Assembly (NCBI GenBank): GCA_945787295.1
Contig: CALZHQ010000001.1
Span: 116,032 to 180,031 of the forward strand
Direction: 5' to 3'
DNA length: 64,000 nucleotides
Origin: an uncultured Desulfuromonadales bacterium
GTDB taxonomy: Bacteria; Desulfobacterota; Desulfuromonadia; Desulfuromonadales; Geopsychrobacteraceae
The notes beneath the pieces are model-generated. The model made no database searches. It saw nothing but the letters and a program-made list of their open reading frames with translations, and was not told where the DNA came from. The translations under genes and the position numbers were made by a program. Numbering within the stretch: the first letter of the stretch is position 1; every line of letters starts with the position of its first letter. Of this stretch, positions 56,626 to 64,000 are shown piece after piece.

Positions 56626-56695
56626 CCATCTTTGACCAACAAAGATCCGATGCTTTCCGCTCCCCCCCTCACGGAAGGATTGGCTTTGTCGGGAT
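56609..56695 (-). promoter_or_regulatory. GEMM-I cyclic-dinucleotide riboswitch upstream of the serine protease
   Basis: Same architecture as the copy at 54940: P1 ATCC/GGAT, CGACAAAGCC, P2 CCTTCC/GGGGGG with a GTGA (GNRA) tetraloop, GAGCGGAAAGC, P3 ATCTTTG/CAAAGAT with a longer loop, then GATGGCCGAGCTGCCGAAGG. Stems are kept while loops differ, which supports a real RNA fold. Because the terminator shares the CCGAGC segment, ligand binding should favour read-through (ON switch); this is inference. Confidence 0.85.
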
Positions 56696-56727
56696 CGTTG
56701 AACAGGTGCTTATGTCTTTATACCTTT

Positions 56728-56747
56728 ATCAGGAGTTAATGAGATTT
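56728..56747 (-). promoter_or_regulatory. Conserved block upstream of second riboswitch (candidate promoter)
   Basis: Minus-strand AAATCTCATTAACTCCTGAT, the counterpart of 55055-55075, 33 bases before the aptamer. It lies at the 3' side of the divergent lycopene-cyclase-like gene's leader. Confidence 0.45.
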
Positions 56748-56884
56748 CAAGAGTCTTTTGAGCACCCCCTGGCGATTCTAACTCAGTTAACTGCGGATAC
56801 TTTCTCTCAAAACCGGAAACCTCACCAATCGATTGCTTCACGAGGCGGTCAATGCGCACTGGCCGCCTTGGTGTTAAGGTATTT

Positions 56885-57853
56885 ATGCAAGATTTGAAGA
56901 AGGGTGATGAGGATATGCGAAGCGAGAGCAAGAAAGCGGCGGTTGTTGTCGGTTATATCCTGTGTGTCTTAATTCTTCCGGCCGCCTTAACGCTGCAGAC
57001 AGTCATCGACCCCGGCACGCTGGTGGTGACCTCGGACAACCCGACGCCGCTGGGCTACACCATAAGTCTGAGCCTGTTCATTGTTCCCATGTTAGCCATT
57101 GGCTGGTGGTTTTTCCGCAAGCCGAATATGCGTTTGCAGAAAAAAGCCTTCATTCTGACCGTGGCGCTGCTGTTTCCCCTCGGTGTGATTCTGGATGTCT
57201 TGTTCGCCAGCGCGTTTTTTGTTTTTCATAACCACAATGCGGTTTTAGGAATAACCCTGCCCGCAGTCAACGGACGCATCCCGATAGAAGAGATTATCTT
57301 TTATCTCAGCGGCTTTATAACAATTCTGCTGATTTACGCCTGGGGTGACGAGTTCTGGTTCGCCCTCTACAACATACCCGACTACCAGGGCGAGGCGCAA
57401 AAACTGGAGAAGATCCTCCGTTTTCACCCCGCGTCACTCGGCATCGCCGGCCTGCTCATTGCCGGTGCCGTCAGCTACAAAATCTGGTTTTCCGGCGAAC
57501 CCGGTTTCCCCTGGTACTTTATCTATTTAACCCTGGTGGCCCTGGTGCCTTCACTCGGGTTCTATCATAGCGTCAAGAATTTCATCAATTGGCGCGCATT
57601 CAGTTTTACGCTCATTGTCATCGTCTTGATCAGCCTGCTCTGGGAGGTCACCCTCGCCTTGCCATATCAATGGTGGGGATTTCAAAATTCCGCAATGACC
57701 GGAATCTATATCGATGCCTGGCACAATTTGCCGATCGAGGAGATCGTGCTCTGGTTTTCCGTAAGTTACGCAACCATTATTCTCTATGAAGTGATCAAAA
57801 TCTGGCTGGCATCGAAGAAGACGATCAGGCAGGCGTTTCTTGGGTGGCATTAG
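56885..57853 (+). CDS. Lycopene-cyclase-domain membrane protein
   Basis: A 322-residue integral membrane protein with about eight spans. Two copies of the PxEE motif that marks CrtYc/CrtYd-type lycopene cyclases occur: RIPIEEIIFYLSG and NLPIEEIVLWFSVS. They are in two halves of the protein, as in fused CrtYcd enzymes. Expected role would be cyclisation of lycopene ends, but no phytoene synthase, desaturase or other carotenoid gene is nearby. Start uncertain: AAGG supports 56885; 56915 is the alternative. It diverges from the serine protease riboswitch. Confidence 0.75.
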   Translation: MQDLKKGDEDMRSESKKAAVVVGYILCVLILPAALTLQTVIDPGTLVVTSDNPTPLGYTISLSLFIVPMLAIGWWFFRKPNMRLQKKAFILTVALLFPLGVILDVLFASAFFVFHNHNAVLGITLPAVNGRIPIEEIIFYLSGFITILLIYAWGDEFWFALYNIPDYQGEAQKLEKILRFHPASLGIAGLLIAGAVSYKIWFSGEPGFPWYFIYLTLVALVPSLGFYHSVKNFINWRAFSFTLIVIVLISLLWEVTLALPYQWWGFQNSAMTGIYIDAWHNLPIEEIVLWFSVSYATIILYEVIKIWLASKKTIRQAFLGWH

Positions 57854-57965
57854 ACAGGTTAGATGCGAAGGAACAGGGCATCATAGGGGTCGGATCTGGT
57901 CATTGGACAAAACTGCTATAAAAAAGTTGGCTGTTGAAAAGAAAGCTGAAGGGCAATCCGAACGA

Positions 57966-58574
57966 CTAAACCGTTTTTCCCAAAACCGGCGCAAGCGCCT
58001 GAATCATCGCTTGCGCTGCCGCCAACTTCTGCTGAATTGATTTCTCCTTTTCCACCGGGCCGTCAACAAACAAATGCGCCAGACCATGCACAGACGACCA
58101 GGCTAAGAGTTCCTGGGGACTGAAATTGTGCGGATCATCGTCCGCGATTGTCTCTGCAAATCCACCCTGCAGGTGGCTCCTCAATCGTTTTGTCGCCGTA
58201 ACATAAGCCTCATCATTGGAATAAATCGTCTCTTCTCTCCACATCGCGCGAAATAACGCGGGCTTTTCGAGGGCGAACTCGATATAGGCCAGCCCGACCG
58301 CCGCAAACGCGTTGGTGCCTTCCCTTACGGCGCGGTCTTTCGCTGTTTCCATGAGTTCTGCCAATTGGTGCAGAGCTTTGGTGGCAAATGCTGTGAGCAG
58401 GGCGCGCTTGTCAGCGTAGTGCCGAAAAGCCGAGGACGGAGAAACGCCGACTTTTTTAGCGCAGCCACGAAGAGTGACGGCTTCAAGCCCGAACTTCGTG
58501 GCCAGTTCGTCAACAGCCTCGAGAAGCGATTCGGCAAGATTGCCGTGATGATAAGGCTTTTTATCTGTTCTCAT
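57966..58574 (-). CDS. TetR/AcrR family repressor
   Basis: A 202-residue regulator: N-terminal HTH (GLEAVTLRGCAKKVGVSPSS, recognition helix AFRHYADKRALLTA) and a C-terminal WHG-type domain (about 95-195, ALFRAMWREETIY). Divergent from the DUF2852 gene, with a palindrome TGTGAAC-ATT-GTTCACA in the shared region, so it is likely an autoregulator and the repressor of that gene. Ligand unknown. Confidence 0.9.
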   Translation of the reverse strand: MRTDKKPYHHGNLAESLLEAVDELATKFGLEAVTLRGCAKKVGVSPSSAFRHYADKRALLTAFATKALHQLAELMETAKDRAVREGTNAFAAVGLAYIEFALEKPALFRAMWREETIYSNDEAYVTATKRLRSHLQGGFAETIADDDPHNFSPQELLAWSSVHGLAHLFVDGPVEKEKSIQQKLAAAQAMIQALAPVLGKTV

Positions 58575-58623
58575 GGTTTGCTCTCAAATCCACCCTGATT
58601 GAATTAACGGCCAACAAAGCCAA

Positions 58624-58706
58624 TGTGAACACTGTAAACTTTTTTTCGGATTGGTCTTGAAATTTAAAGCGAAATACGTATAATAATTATGTGAACATTG
58701 TTCACA
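58624..58706 (+). promoter_or_regulatory. Divergent promoter with TetR operator palindrome
   Basis: On the plus strand TTGAAA (58658) and TATAAT (58679-58684) are 15 bases apart. The perfect palindrome TGTGAACATTGTTCACA (58690-58706) covers the start region. A second, weaker copy TGTGAACACTGTAAACT is at 58624, nearer the tetR gene. Confidence 0.7.
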
Positions 58707-58743
58707 TTTGTCAACCATAGCTGCAAAAAGAGAGGAAATAATT

Positions 58744-59193
58744 ATGACAACATCAGACAGCTCAACAGTCAACGATTCCAGTCAGCATCACCATTCGCGC
58801 AAAAGTTGCTGCTCGAAAGGCAACTGGTCTGGCCTGAACATTGCCGCAATGGTCGTCGGTTTCGTATTTTTCTGGCCGGTCGGATTGTTTTTATTGTTCT
58901 GGACTCTGACCGGTCGCGATGTAAGAGATATCCCCAGCGCAGCTCAGGACACCTGGTCGGCCGTGTTCAATGGCGCATCTTCTGGATCGCGCGGCCACAA
59001 AGACGCGAAGGGCGAAAACTCCATGTTCGATGAGTTTCAACAGACCCAACGTGACCGCATTGCTGAGCTCAAAAAAGAGATTAAAGATCGCGCGCGGCGG
59101 TTTAGAGATTTCCGATCGGCAGCAAAACGTCGGGCCGACGAGGCTGAGTTCAGTGAGTTTATGTCATCCGATCGTTCCAAGGATGATCAGTAG
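58744..59193 (+). CDS. DUF2852 domain membrane protein
   Basis: A 149-residue protein with a His/Cys-rich N-terminus (QHHHSRKSCCSKG), a membrane segment with the DUF2852 pattern (NIAAMVVGFVFFWPVGLFLL) and a long basic/acidic coiled helix at the C-terminus. The start at 58744 (GAGG 8 bases upstream) is preferred over one 12 codons earlier because it follows the operator and promoter. Function unknown; control by the TetR protein is predicted. Confidence 0.8.
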   Translation: MTTSDSSTVNDSSQHHHSRKSCCSKGNWSGLNIAAMVVGFVFFWPVGLFLLFWTLTGRDVRDIPSAAQDTWSAVFNGASSGSRGHKDAKGENSMFDEFQQTQRDRIAELKKEIKDRARRFRDFRSAAKRRADEAEFSEFMSSDRSKDDQ

Positions 59194-59218
59194 GAATTGA
59201 TTATTTCCTCTAAAAAAG

Positions 59219-59256
59219 GCCCGCAGATTACGTTGGGTAATCTGCGGGCAGTTTTT
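59219..59256 (+). terminator. Rho-independent terminator after the DUF2852 gene
   Basis: GCCCGCAGATTA/TAATCTGCGGGC, a 12-bp stem with a 7-base loop, followed by TTTTTT. Confidence 0.92.
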
Positions 59257-59464
59257 TCTTCAGCGCGTCATAGGGTGCGGATCTGGACAATAACCTCTAC
59301 ATCATGTTGATTGTCGACGGTCGTCGCGATATGCAAAGTCTGCTGCAAAAGCGACTTCTGGAAGCCTAAAAAGAGAAGCGAGAGAAAACTGGCATTTTGG
59401 CATCGGAATTTCTCTCACAACGCTGCAGCTTTCTTGTGGATTAAATAAATCTGAACCGTTTTTT

Positions 59465-59501
59465 CCAATAGTCAAATAGAAAAGAACGTCCCCTTAGCTT
59501 C
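59465..59501 (+). repeat. Third copy of the RAYT-flanking 37-bp repeat
   Basis: Identical over 37 bases to 62533-62569 (CCAATAGTCAAATAGAAAAG, then AACGTCCCCTTAGCTTC). It abuts the end of the truncated transposase, placing a RAYT-associated repeat next to IS1595. Confidence 0.85.
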
Positions 59502-59505
59502 TCCC

Positions 59506-59904
59506 TTAGCTTCTCCCGATGGCGTCAGCATGGACAGACATCATCGCCCGGATCGCATGACCAATTTTCCATGCAGTCTTCTGATTTACGCCAAGCCACT
59601 TGGCCAAAAAAACCGAAGAAATCCCCTTGCTGGAGTTGATGATGAAATACATCGCCAACAGCCAGGTTTGAAGCGGCAGTTTGCTGCTGTGCATGGGCGT
59701 CTTTGTTGTCACAGTGAATTGCCCTGCGCAACCGCTGCACTCGTAAAGGCCAGGGCGAGACGAATCGCCTTTGATCCTCCAGGATTTCAGGCCGCCACAG
59801 TGCGGGCAAACACGCCCCAAGGGCCAGATGACCTTTTCCAGATAGTTGCGACAGGCAGATTCATCTGGAAACATGTTGCGAAACTGATTGAGATTCATAG
59901 ACAT
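59506..59904 (-). pseudogene. Truncated IS1595-family transposase
   Basis: A 132-residue N-terminal part of an IS1595/ISXO2-type transposase: a zinc ribbon (CPHCGG ... YECSGCAGQF), the KTPMHSSKLPLQTWLLAMY stretch and an HTH (LGVNQKTAWKIGHAI). Full-length proteins are about 300 residues; the DDE domain is absent. The frame ends at the repeat at 59465, so the rest was lost at that junction. Confidence 0.85.
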
Positions 59905-60134
59905 ACCTCCCTATGGAGCTATGTTCCATCACAACAATGTCAACCTATGTCACATCCACCTTTGTTTGGTGGATAGGGCCGATTTTCTATCAGCCTCTGA
60001 GTTACAAAGGAGATTTGACAATCCGGTGTGTGTGCGCCGCGCATTTTTTGACCTCAGTGATTAACCGGCTATCCTTGATTATGATGCCGCAGGGTTGCGG
60101 ATGATTTCTTTTGAATCCCCATACGAGGAGTATC

Positions 60135-61352
60135 ATGAAACACATTATCAGTTCTGCTCAAACCTGCCTCGACTGCAAAAACCCACTCTGCCAAAAGGGC
60201 TGCCCGGTCAACACCGCAATCGCCGATATGATCCGGATGTTTTTGGCCGGCAACATCAAGGATGCCGGGGAGATGCTGTTTGAGAACAATCCCCTCTCGA
60301 TCGTCTGCTCTCTGGTCTGCCCACACGAAAAGCATTGTGAGGGGCATTGTGTCTTGAATAAGAAAGGCACCCCGGTCAACGTTGGTGGCATCGAGAACTA
60401 CATCTCGACTTTCTACCTGAACCACCGCGAATTTGAAAAACCTGAACCCAACGGCCGAAGTCTTGCCATTATCGGTTCCGGTCCAGCGGGGATCTCGCTG
60501 GCAATGACCATGGCCCTTAAGGGTTACGACGTCACCATGTACGAGGCCTTTGACAAAATTGGCGGAGTCTTGAGGTTCGGGATTCCGGACTTCCGGCTCG
60601 ACAAGCGCATCCTCGATGCCATTGAGGAAAAGCTCTTCAAAGTTGGCGTGAAAATCCGGAAGAATTGCATGGTAGGGAAGATCCTTACTATCGATGACCT
60701 GTTCCGCGACGGCTTTGATGCTGTCTTCATCGGCACGGGGGTTTGGCGGCCCAAAACTCTTGGCATCAAAGGCGAAAGCCTCGGGAATGTCCACTTTGCC
60801 ATCGATTACCTGAAAAAACCGCAGGTTTACAACCTCGGTCAGAAAGTGGTTGTGGTTGGGGCTGGCAACGTGGCGATGGATGTCGCCCGAACCACCATTC
60901 GCTCCGGCAGCCAGGACGTCTCGATCATGTACCGCAAGGGAGAGGAGGACATGCCTGCCGAGAAGATCGAAATCGAGCACGCCAAGATCGATGGCGTCAA
61001 ACTCGAACTCTACAAGTCCCCGCTCGAGTTTACTGCGACCGGCGTCCGGTTTGTCACCACCAACAAGGAAGAGAACACCGAAGGCTTCGAAGACGCCGAC
61101 AGCATCCTGATTGCGATCAGCCAGACGGCACGGGACCTGATCGTCCGCAACAACGTGGGACTGAACTTGGGCAAGGATGGCCTGCTGGAAAGCGACGAGG
61201 ACGGCCGAACTACCCGAGATGGCGTATTTGCATCCGGCGATGTCGTCACCGGGGCCCGCACCGTGGTCGAGGCCGTGGCCTTTTCAAAAAGGGTCGCGGT
61301 TGCAATCGATGATTACATTGAGTCGCGACCAACCAGAAATAAGGTATCGTAA
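60135..61352 (+). CDS. NAD(P)-dependent GltD-like Fe-S flavoprotein
   Basis: A 405-residue oxidoreductase like the small subunit of glutamate synthase. The N-terminus has two 4Fe-4S sites (CLDCKNPLCQKGC ... CSLVCPHEKHCEGHC), then an FAD-binding Rossmann fold (IIGSGPAGISLAMTMALKGY) and an NADPH fold (VVVGAGNVAMDVARTTI) with SGDVVTGARTVVEA. No GltB large subunit is next to it, so it may serve as a general electron carrier (for example to ferredoxin or a redox partner). GAGGAG lies 6 bases before the ATG at 60135. Confidence 0.9.
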   Translation: MKHIISSAQTCLDCKNPLCQKGCPVNTAIADMIRMFLAGNIKDAGEMLFENNPLSIVCSLVCPHEKHCEGHCVLNKKGTPVNVGGIENYISTFYLNHREFEKPEPNGRSLAIIGSGPAGISLAMTMALKGYDVTMYEAFDKIGGVLRFGIPDFRLDKRILDAIEEKLFKVGVKIRKNCMVGKILTIDDLFRDGFDAVFIGTGVWRPKTLGIKGESLGNVHFAIDYLKKPQVYNLGQKVVVVGAGNVAMDVARTTIRSGSQDVSIMYRKGEEDMPAEKIEIEHAKIDGVKLELYKSPLEFTATGVRFVTTNKEENTEGFEDADSILIAISQTARDLIVRNNVGLNLGKDGLLESDEDGRTTRDGVFASGDVVTGARTVVEAVAFSKRVAVAIDDYIESRPTRNKVS

Positions 61353-61417
61353 GGCTTTCTTTTCGCCGCTCCAAAAATGTCAGTTGGGTCTACTTATTGC
61401 GAAAAGGGGCACCCACA

Positions 61418-62569
61418 AGGGGACGTTCTTTTCTATTTTTTTATTGGCTAATAAACGTGTTCCCGTTACAAGGGCCTTTTCACCTTCTTGCCATCAACCT
61501 AGGGGAAGAGGAAAACAAAATGTATCCAGCGCTAAAGCCTGTTCAACCACTTCCGGATGTTCAGCGAAGAACTGCTCACCCCGGCGAATCGCCAGGCTGA
61601 CGCCGGAAGGCCCCAGGCAGAGTTCCTTCCCCACCTCAATCCCTTTGCGCTTCAACTTGCGCACTGCCAGGTAGCAGACCAGGCCACGGGCCAGTGCCGG
61701 GAGCCGCGCTTTGCTCGGGCGGCGGATCGCTTCAGGCGCAACATTCAACAGGGTCCCGACCCGGGCGATCAGTTGAGATAAGGACATGCCGGGATCAAGC
61801 TTATCCTGCAGCCCCTGCTGCTGTCGCAGACTTTCGACAAAGGCCCCGCTGCCAAGCACCCGCGCGTCGAAACTCTCGATCTCTTCGGCGCTGGAAACAT
61901 CCCCCTGGCTGCGGCGCAGTCCGCCACCGATCAGCTCATCCCGCCGGCCCTGTTCGCTGCCGTCGGCGACGAATTGCCGGTAGAGTTCTCTGCCCTTGAC
62001 GGCTCCACGGCTGAAGCGCCGCAGGATCTCTCCGGTCTGCTGCCCTTCCATTTTAAGATTCCCCATCAGGACACCATGCCCACACCAAGGGTAGCGATCC
62101 AGTTCGTCCATAGACTTCACCAGGCCAGCACGTAAGGGGTTGAGATGGATATAGCGCACCAGCTGCAGCAGGTAGGCTTCCTCTTCGCAGACAATCGATT
62201 TATAGCGGTTCTGAAACAGATGCCCGACCCGGTTGTGGCGGCGGTTAAAGGTGACGACATAGCCGGTCAGCAACCGGCGCATGAAACGGGCGAGGCTGTC
62301 GCGCTGGGGGACGAGCAGCAGGTGAAAGTGGTTGGGCATCAACGCCCAGGCGTAGCAGTGGGTGCCGGTTTCGCCAAGCAGGGTCGAAAAGCGGTCAAGG
62401 AACCCAGTGCGATCCTCATCGTCCAGAAAGATCGGACGTTTTTCTATGCCCCGGACGATGACATGCTGCAGCAGTCCGGGTATATCGAGGCGGGCGGTTC
62501 TTGGCATAGGAGGAAGGATATTCAGGAGACCACCAATAGTCAAATAGAAAAGAACGTCCCCTTAGCTTC
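61418..62569 (-). mobile_element. RAYT-type element: Y1 transposase between inverted repeats
   Basis: A 1.15-kb unit. Its ends are inverted copies of CCAATA..AAATAGAAAAGAACG..CCCCTT (62533-62569 and 61418-61447). Between them lies one gene (61494-62507). This matches REP-associated tyrosine transposases, which act on palindromic repeats around the gene. Confidence 0.75.
61494..62507 (-). CDS. REP-associated tyrosine transposase (RAYT), Y1/HUH family
   Basis: A 337-residue protein. The Y1 HUH domain (about 1-160) shows MPNHFHLLL (HxH) and the catalytic Tyr region HLFQNRYKSI, preceded by RTARLDIPGLLQHVIVRG. A C-terminal HTH-like part (about 250-325) resembles the DnaA-C-type tail of RAYT proteins. 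The ATG at 62507 (12 codons into the open frame) begins at MPRTARLD. Gene intact. RAYTs shape or mobilise REP sequences; activity here is unknown. Confidence 0.88.
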   Translation of the reverse strand: MPRTARLDIPGLLQHVIVRGIEKRPIFLDDEDRTGFLDRFSTLLGETGTHCYAWALMPNHFHLLLVPQRDSLARFMRRLLTGYVVTFNRRHNRVGHLFQNRYKSIVCEEEAYLLQLVRYIHLNPLRAGLVKSMDELDRYPWCGHGVLMGNLKMEGQQTGEILRRFSRGAVKGRELYRQFVADGSEQGRRDELIGGGLRRSQGDVSSAEEIESFDARVLGSGAFVESLRQQQGLQDKLDPGMSLSQLIARVGTLLNVAPEAIRRPSKARLPALARGLVCYLAVRKLKRKGIEVGKELCLGPSGVSLAIRRGEQFFAEHPEVVEQALALDTFCFPLPLG

Positions 62570-62579
62570 CACCTTGCAA

Positions 62580-63349
62580 TTTGAATTCACCCCCGATATG
62601 CGGGACAGGGGGAAAGGCTGTCTCAAATCTATGGAGCCAAGAAATAAAAAAGCCACCACCATAGGCACGCGAAGAGGCCACGGCTACCAAATCGAAGATT
62701 TTTGTCCATATGCTACTTGTAAATCTTTGGTAAAGGGATACCATAAAATTATGAGGACACCTATGTAACATTTTGCCAGAAAGCCTCACACGGACTAAGC
62801 CCATGAGGGGGTTGTTATTAAATTAAAAGAGAACCACATGTCAAAGGGAAGTCTACCGGGTATGGTGAGGTTATGTGTTGTGGTCATGGCAATAATAGGT
62901 ACCCTGATATGCGGTTCTACGGCTGTAAGGAAGCGAGGCAATTGAAATGTTAAGAGAAATGAATGGCAGACAGCACGAATTATCCGTAATAAATAATGAT
63001 CGAAGGTCTGGTGAAAGACGTTCGGAGGAGGATTCCGGTGCATGGAAGATCTTTTGTACATTCTGGAATAAATATGCCCTTCGGAGGCAAGTTGAATTAG
63101 AAAGAAGGAATGATTAAAAGCATTCAGAAAAAAATGAAGGTTTGTTGATAATTCTGTTGCATTAAAGAGCCACAAAGTCAAAGGAGTTTTGGCAGGTGGA
63201 TTACTGTGTCAAAAATCTGCAGTTGTGAAGCTTTCTCATCTTTCCAGCAAAAAACCTTCAATCCGCATTCTAATGTCCTGTCAAATGGGTTTCGCATATG
63301 TCCATAGGATTTTTGAAATTGGGGTGGCGGGTTTCACGCAATTCCTAGA
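62580..63349. other. Low-GC intergenic region of unclear content
   Basis: About 770 bases, visibly poorer in GC than the rest. Open frames on both strands (80-128 codons) have no ribosome-binding sites and no recognisable domains. One small plus-strand frame at 62947 (listed separately) is the only candidate gene. Composition suggests foreign or decayed DNA next to the mobile element. Confidence 0.5.
62947..63117 (+). CDS. Possible small basic protein (56 aa)
   Basis: An open frame with a GAGG about 10 bases upstream. The product, very charged, holds the dipeptide-rich run NDRRSGERRSEED, a motif type common at the start of GGDEF and PilZ proteins of Geobacter relatives. It could be a remnant of such a gene. 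Support is weak. Confidence 0.3.
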   Translation: MLREMNGRQHELSVINNDRRSGERRSEEDSGAWKIFCTFWNKYALRRQVELERRND

Positions 63350-63398
63350 GGGGTCGCGTCTACACTTTTTACAAAGTGAAATGTGTAGACCTGACCCC
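63350..63398. repeat. REP-like hairpin
   Basis: GGGGTCGCGTCTACA and TGTAGACCTGACCCC are inverted with 13 of 15 matches, with an inner stem CACTTT/AAAGTG. Similar 'GGGGTCAGGTCTACAC' palindromes are dispersed in many bacterial genomes near RAYT genes. Between the low-GC region and the second maeB. Confidence 0.75.
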
Positions 63399-63420
63399 TT
63401 TGTTATTTGCTTTAGGTGAA

Positions 63421-64000
63421 TTAACCGTCGCCTTGGGCATCGACCACCGCCACGGCGGCCATGTTGACGATGTCGGCCACGTCGTCGCCGCGCTGCAGTA
63501 CGTGGACCGGCTTCTTCATCCCCATCAGGATGGGACCGATCTGTTCGACACCGCCGAGTTTGTGCAGCAGTTTGTAGCAGATGTTGCCCGACTCCAGGTC
63601 GGGGAAGATGAAGACGTTGGCGTCCCCCTTGAGCTTGGAGAAGGGGAACTGCGTGGTGATCAGCTCGGGGTCGAGGGCCACGTTGGCCTGGATCTCGCCG
63701 TCAACCACCAGATCGGGGGCCCGTTCTTTGACCAGGGCGGTGGCGCGCTTGACGTTGAGGGTCAGCGGGTGTTCGGCGCTGCCGAAGTTGGAGAAGGAGA
63801 GCATCGCCACCTTGGGTTCGATGTCGAAGTGCTTGGCTTTGTTGGCGGTGAGGATGGCGGTTTCGGCCAGTTCCTCGGCGGTCGGCTCGATGGTCACGGT
63901 TGTGTCGGCGAAGAAGACGGCCTCCTTCTTGGTGACCATCATGTACATGCCGTGGACCTTGGAGAGCCCTTCCTGCTTGCCGATGACCTCCAGAGCCGAG
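63421..64000 (-). CDS. Second malic enzyme/phosphotransacetylase fusion (C-terminal part)
   Basis: The final 192 codons of a paralogue of the enzyme at 14963-17227; the gene continues past the right edge. It covers the end of the PTA-like domain: [48 protein letters not shown] and [15 protein letters not shown], close to the first copy residue by residue. It ends AQGDG where the first copy ends AAEKA. Frame is open through the last base. Confidence 0.93.
   Translation of the reverse strand, partial: SALEVIGKQEGLSKVHGMYMMVTKKEAVFFADTTVTIEPTAEELAETAILTANKAKHFDIEPKVAMLSFSNFGSAEHPLTLNVKRATALVKERAPDLVVDGEIQANVALDPELITTQFPFSKLKGDANVFIFPDLESGNICYKLLHKLGGVEQIGPILMGMKKPVHVLQRGDDVADIVNMAAVAVVDAQGDG

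Overview
The window looks like a chromosomal segment of a GC-rich, anaerobic or microaerophilic deltaproteobacterium of the Desulfuromonadales/Geobacterales type. The signs are two adjacent 12-heme c-type cytochromes, a selenocysteine peroxiredoxin, sigma-54 promoters on nitrogen genes, GEMM-I riboswitches together with GGDEF and PilZ proteins, malic enzyme-phosphotransacetylase fusions, and REP-type repeats with a RAYT transposase. This placement is inference; no rRNA or tRNA gene was found to confirm it.

Layout. 1-8065 (minus) is a housekeeping run: mutS, a TPR/AMIN amidase, glnD, xerD and the start of a phosphoglycerate-mutase-like gene. 8278-9726 holds a hypothetical gene and a CDF metal exporter. 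9808-14555 (minus) is a phosphodiesterase gene followed by exbB-exbD-pfkA-mcp. 14963-19709 holds malic enzyme/PTA, threonine synthase and MscS. 20048-21749 holds the tandem dodecaheme cytochromes, followed by a response regulator-GGDEF gene. 23009-24833 (minus) is glnB-glnA behind a sigma-54 promoter; its PII product is the usual substrate of the GlnD encoded at 1055-3751. 25367-28463 (minus) is lrp-lysA-rlmD. 29260-32311 is a selenoprotein peroxiredoxin, an FMN split-barrel protein and a PEP-synthase-like protein. 32318-43662 is mixed: antiporter, phosphatases, PilZ, ATP-grasp, beta-CASP nuclease, a broken esterase, Usp, a rubrerythrin-like protein and small membrane proteins. 43774-49912 has an orphan mraZ with its operator, a KefB/KefG potassium efflux pair, an M48 lipoprotein protease and a TIR-domain protein.

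50161-59193 is the most unusual part. It has secreted and surface proteins of unknown role and two proteases (M43 metalloprotease and V8/trypsin-like serine protease), each preceded on its own strand by a GEMM-I cyclic-dinucleotide riboswitch with a competing downstream hairpin. An orphan lycopene-cyclase-like membrane protein and a TetR/DUF2852 pair with a clear palindromic operator follow. With the GGDEF and PilZ proteins, this suggests that cyclic dinucleotide signalling controls an extracellular or surface proteolysis program.

59465-64000 is a decaying mobile area: a truncated IS1595 transposase, an intact RAYT gene between inverted repeats (one arm repeated exactly beside the IS1595 remnant), a GltD-like Fe-S flavoprotein gene, a low-GC stretch with little coding signal, a REP-like hairpin, and the 3' end of a second malic enzyme/PTA gene that runs off the window.
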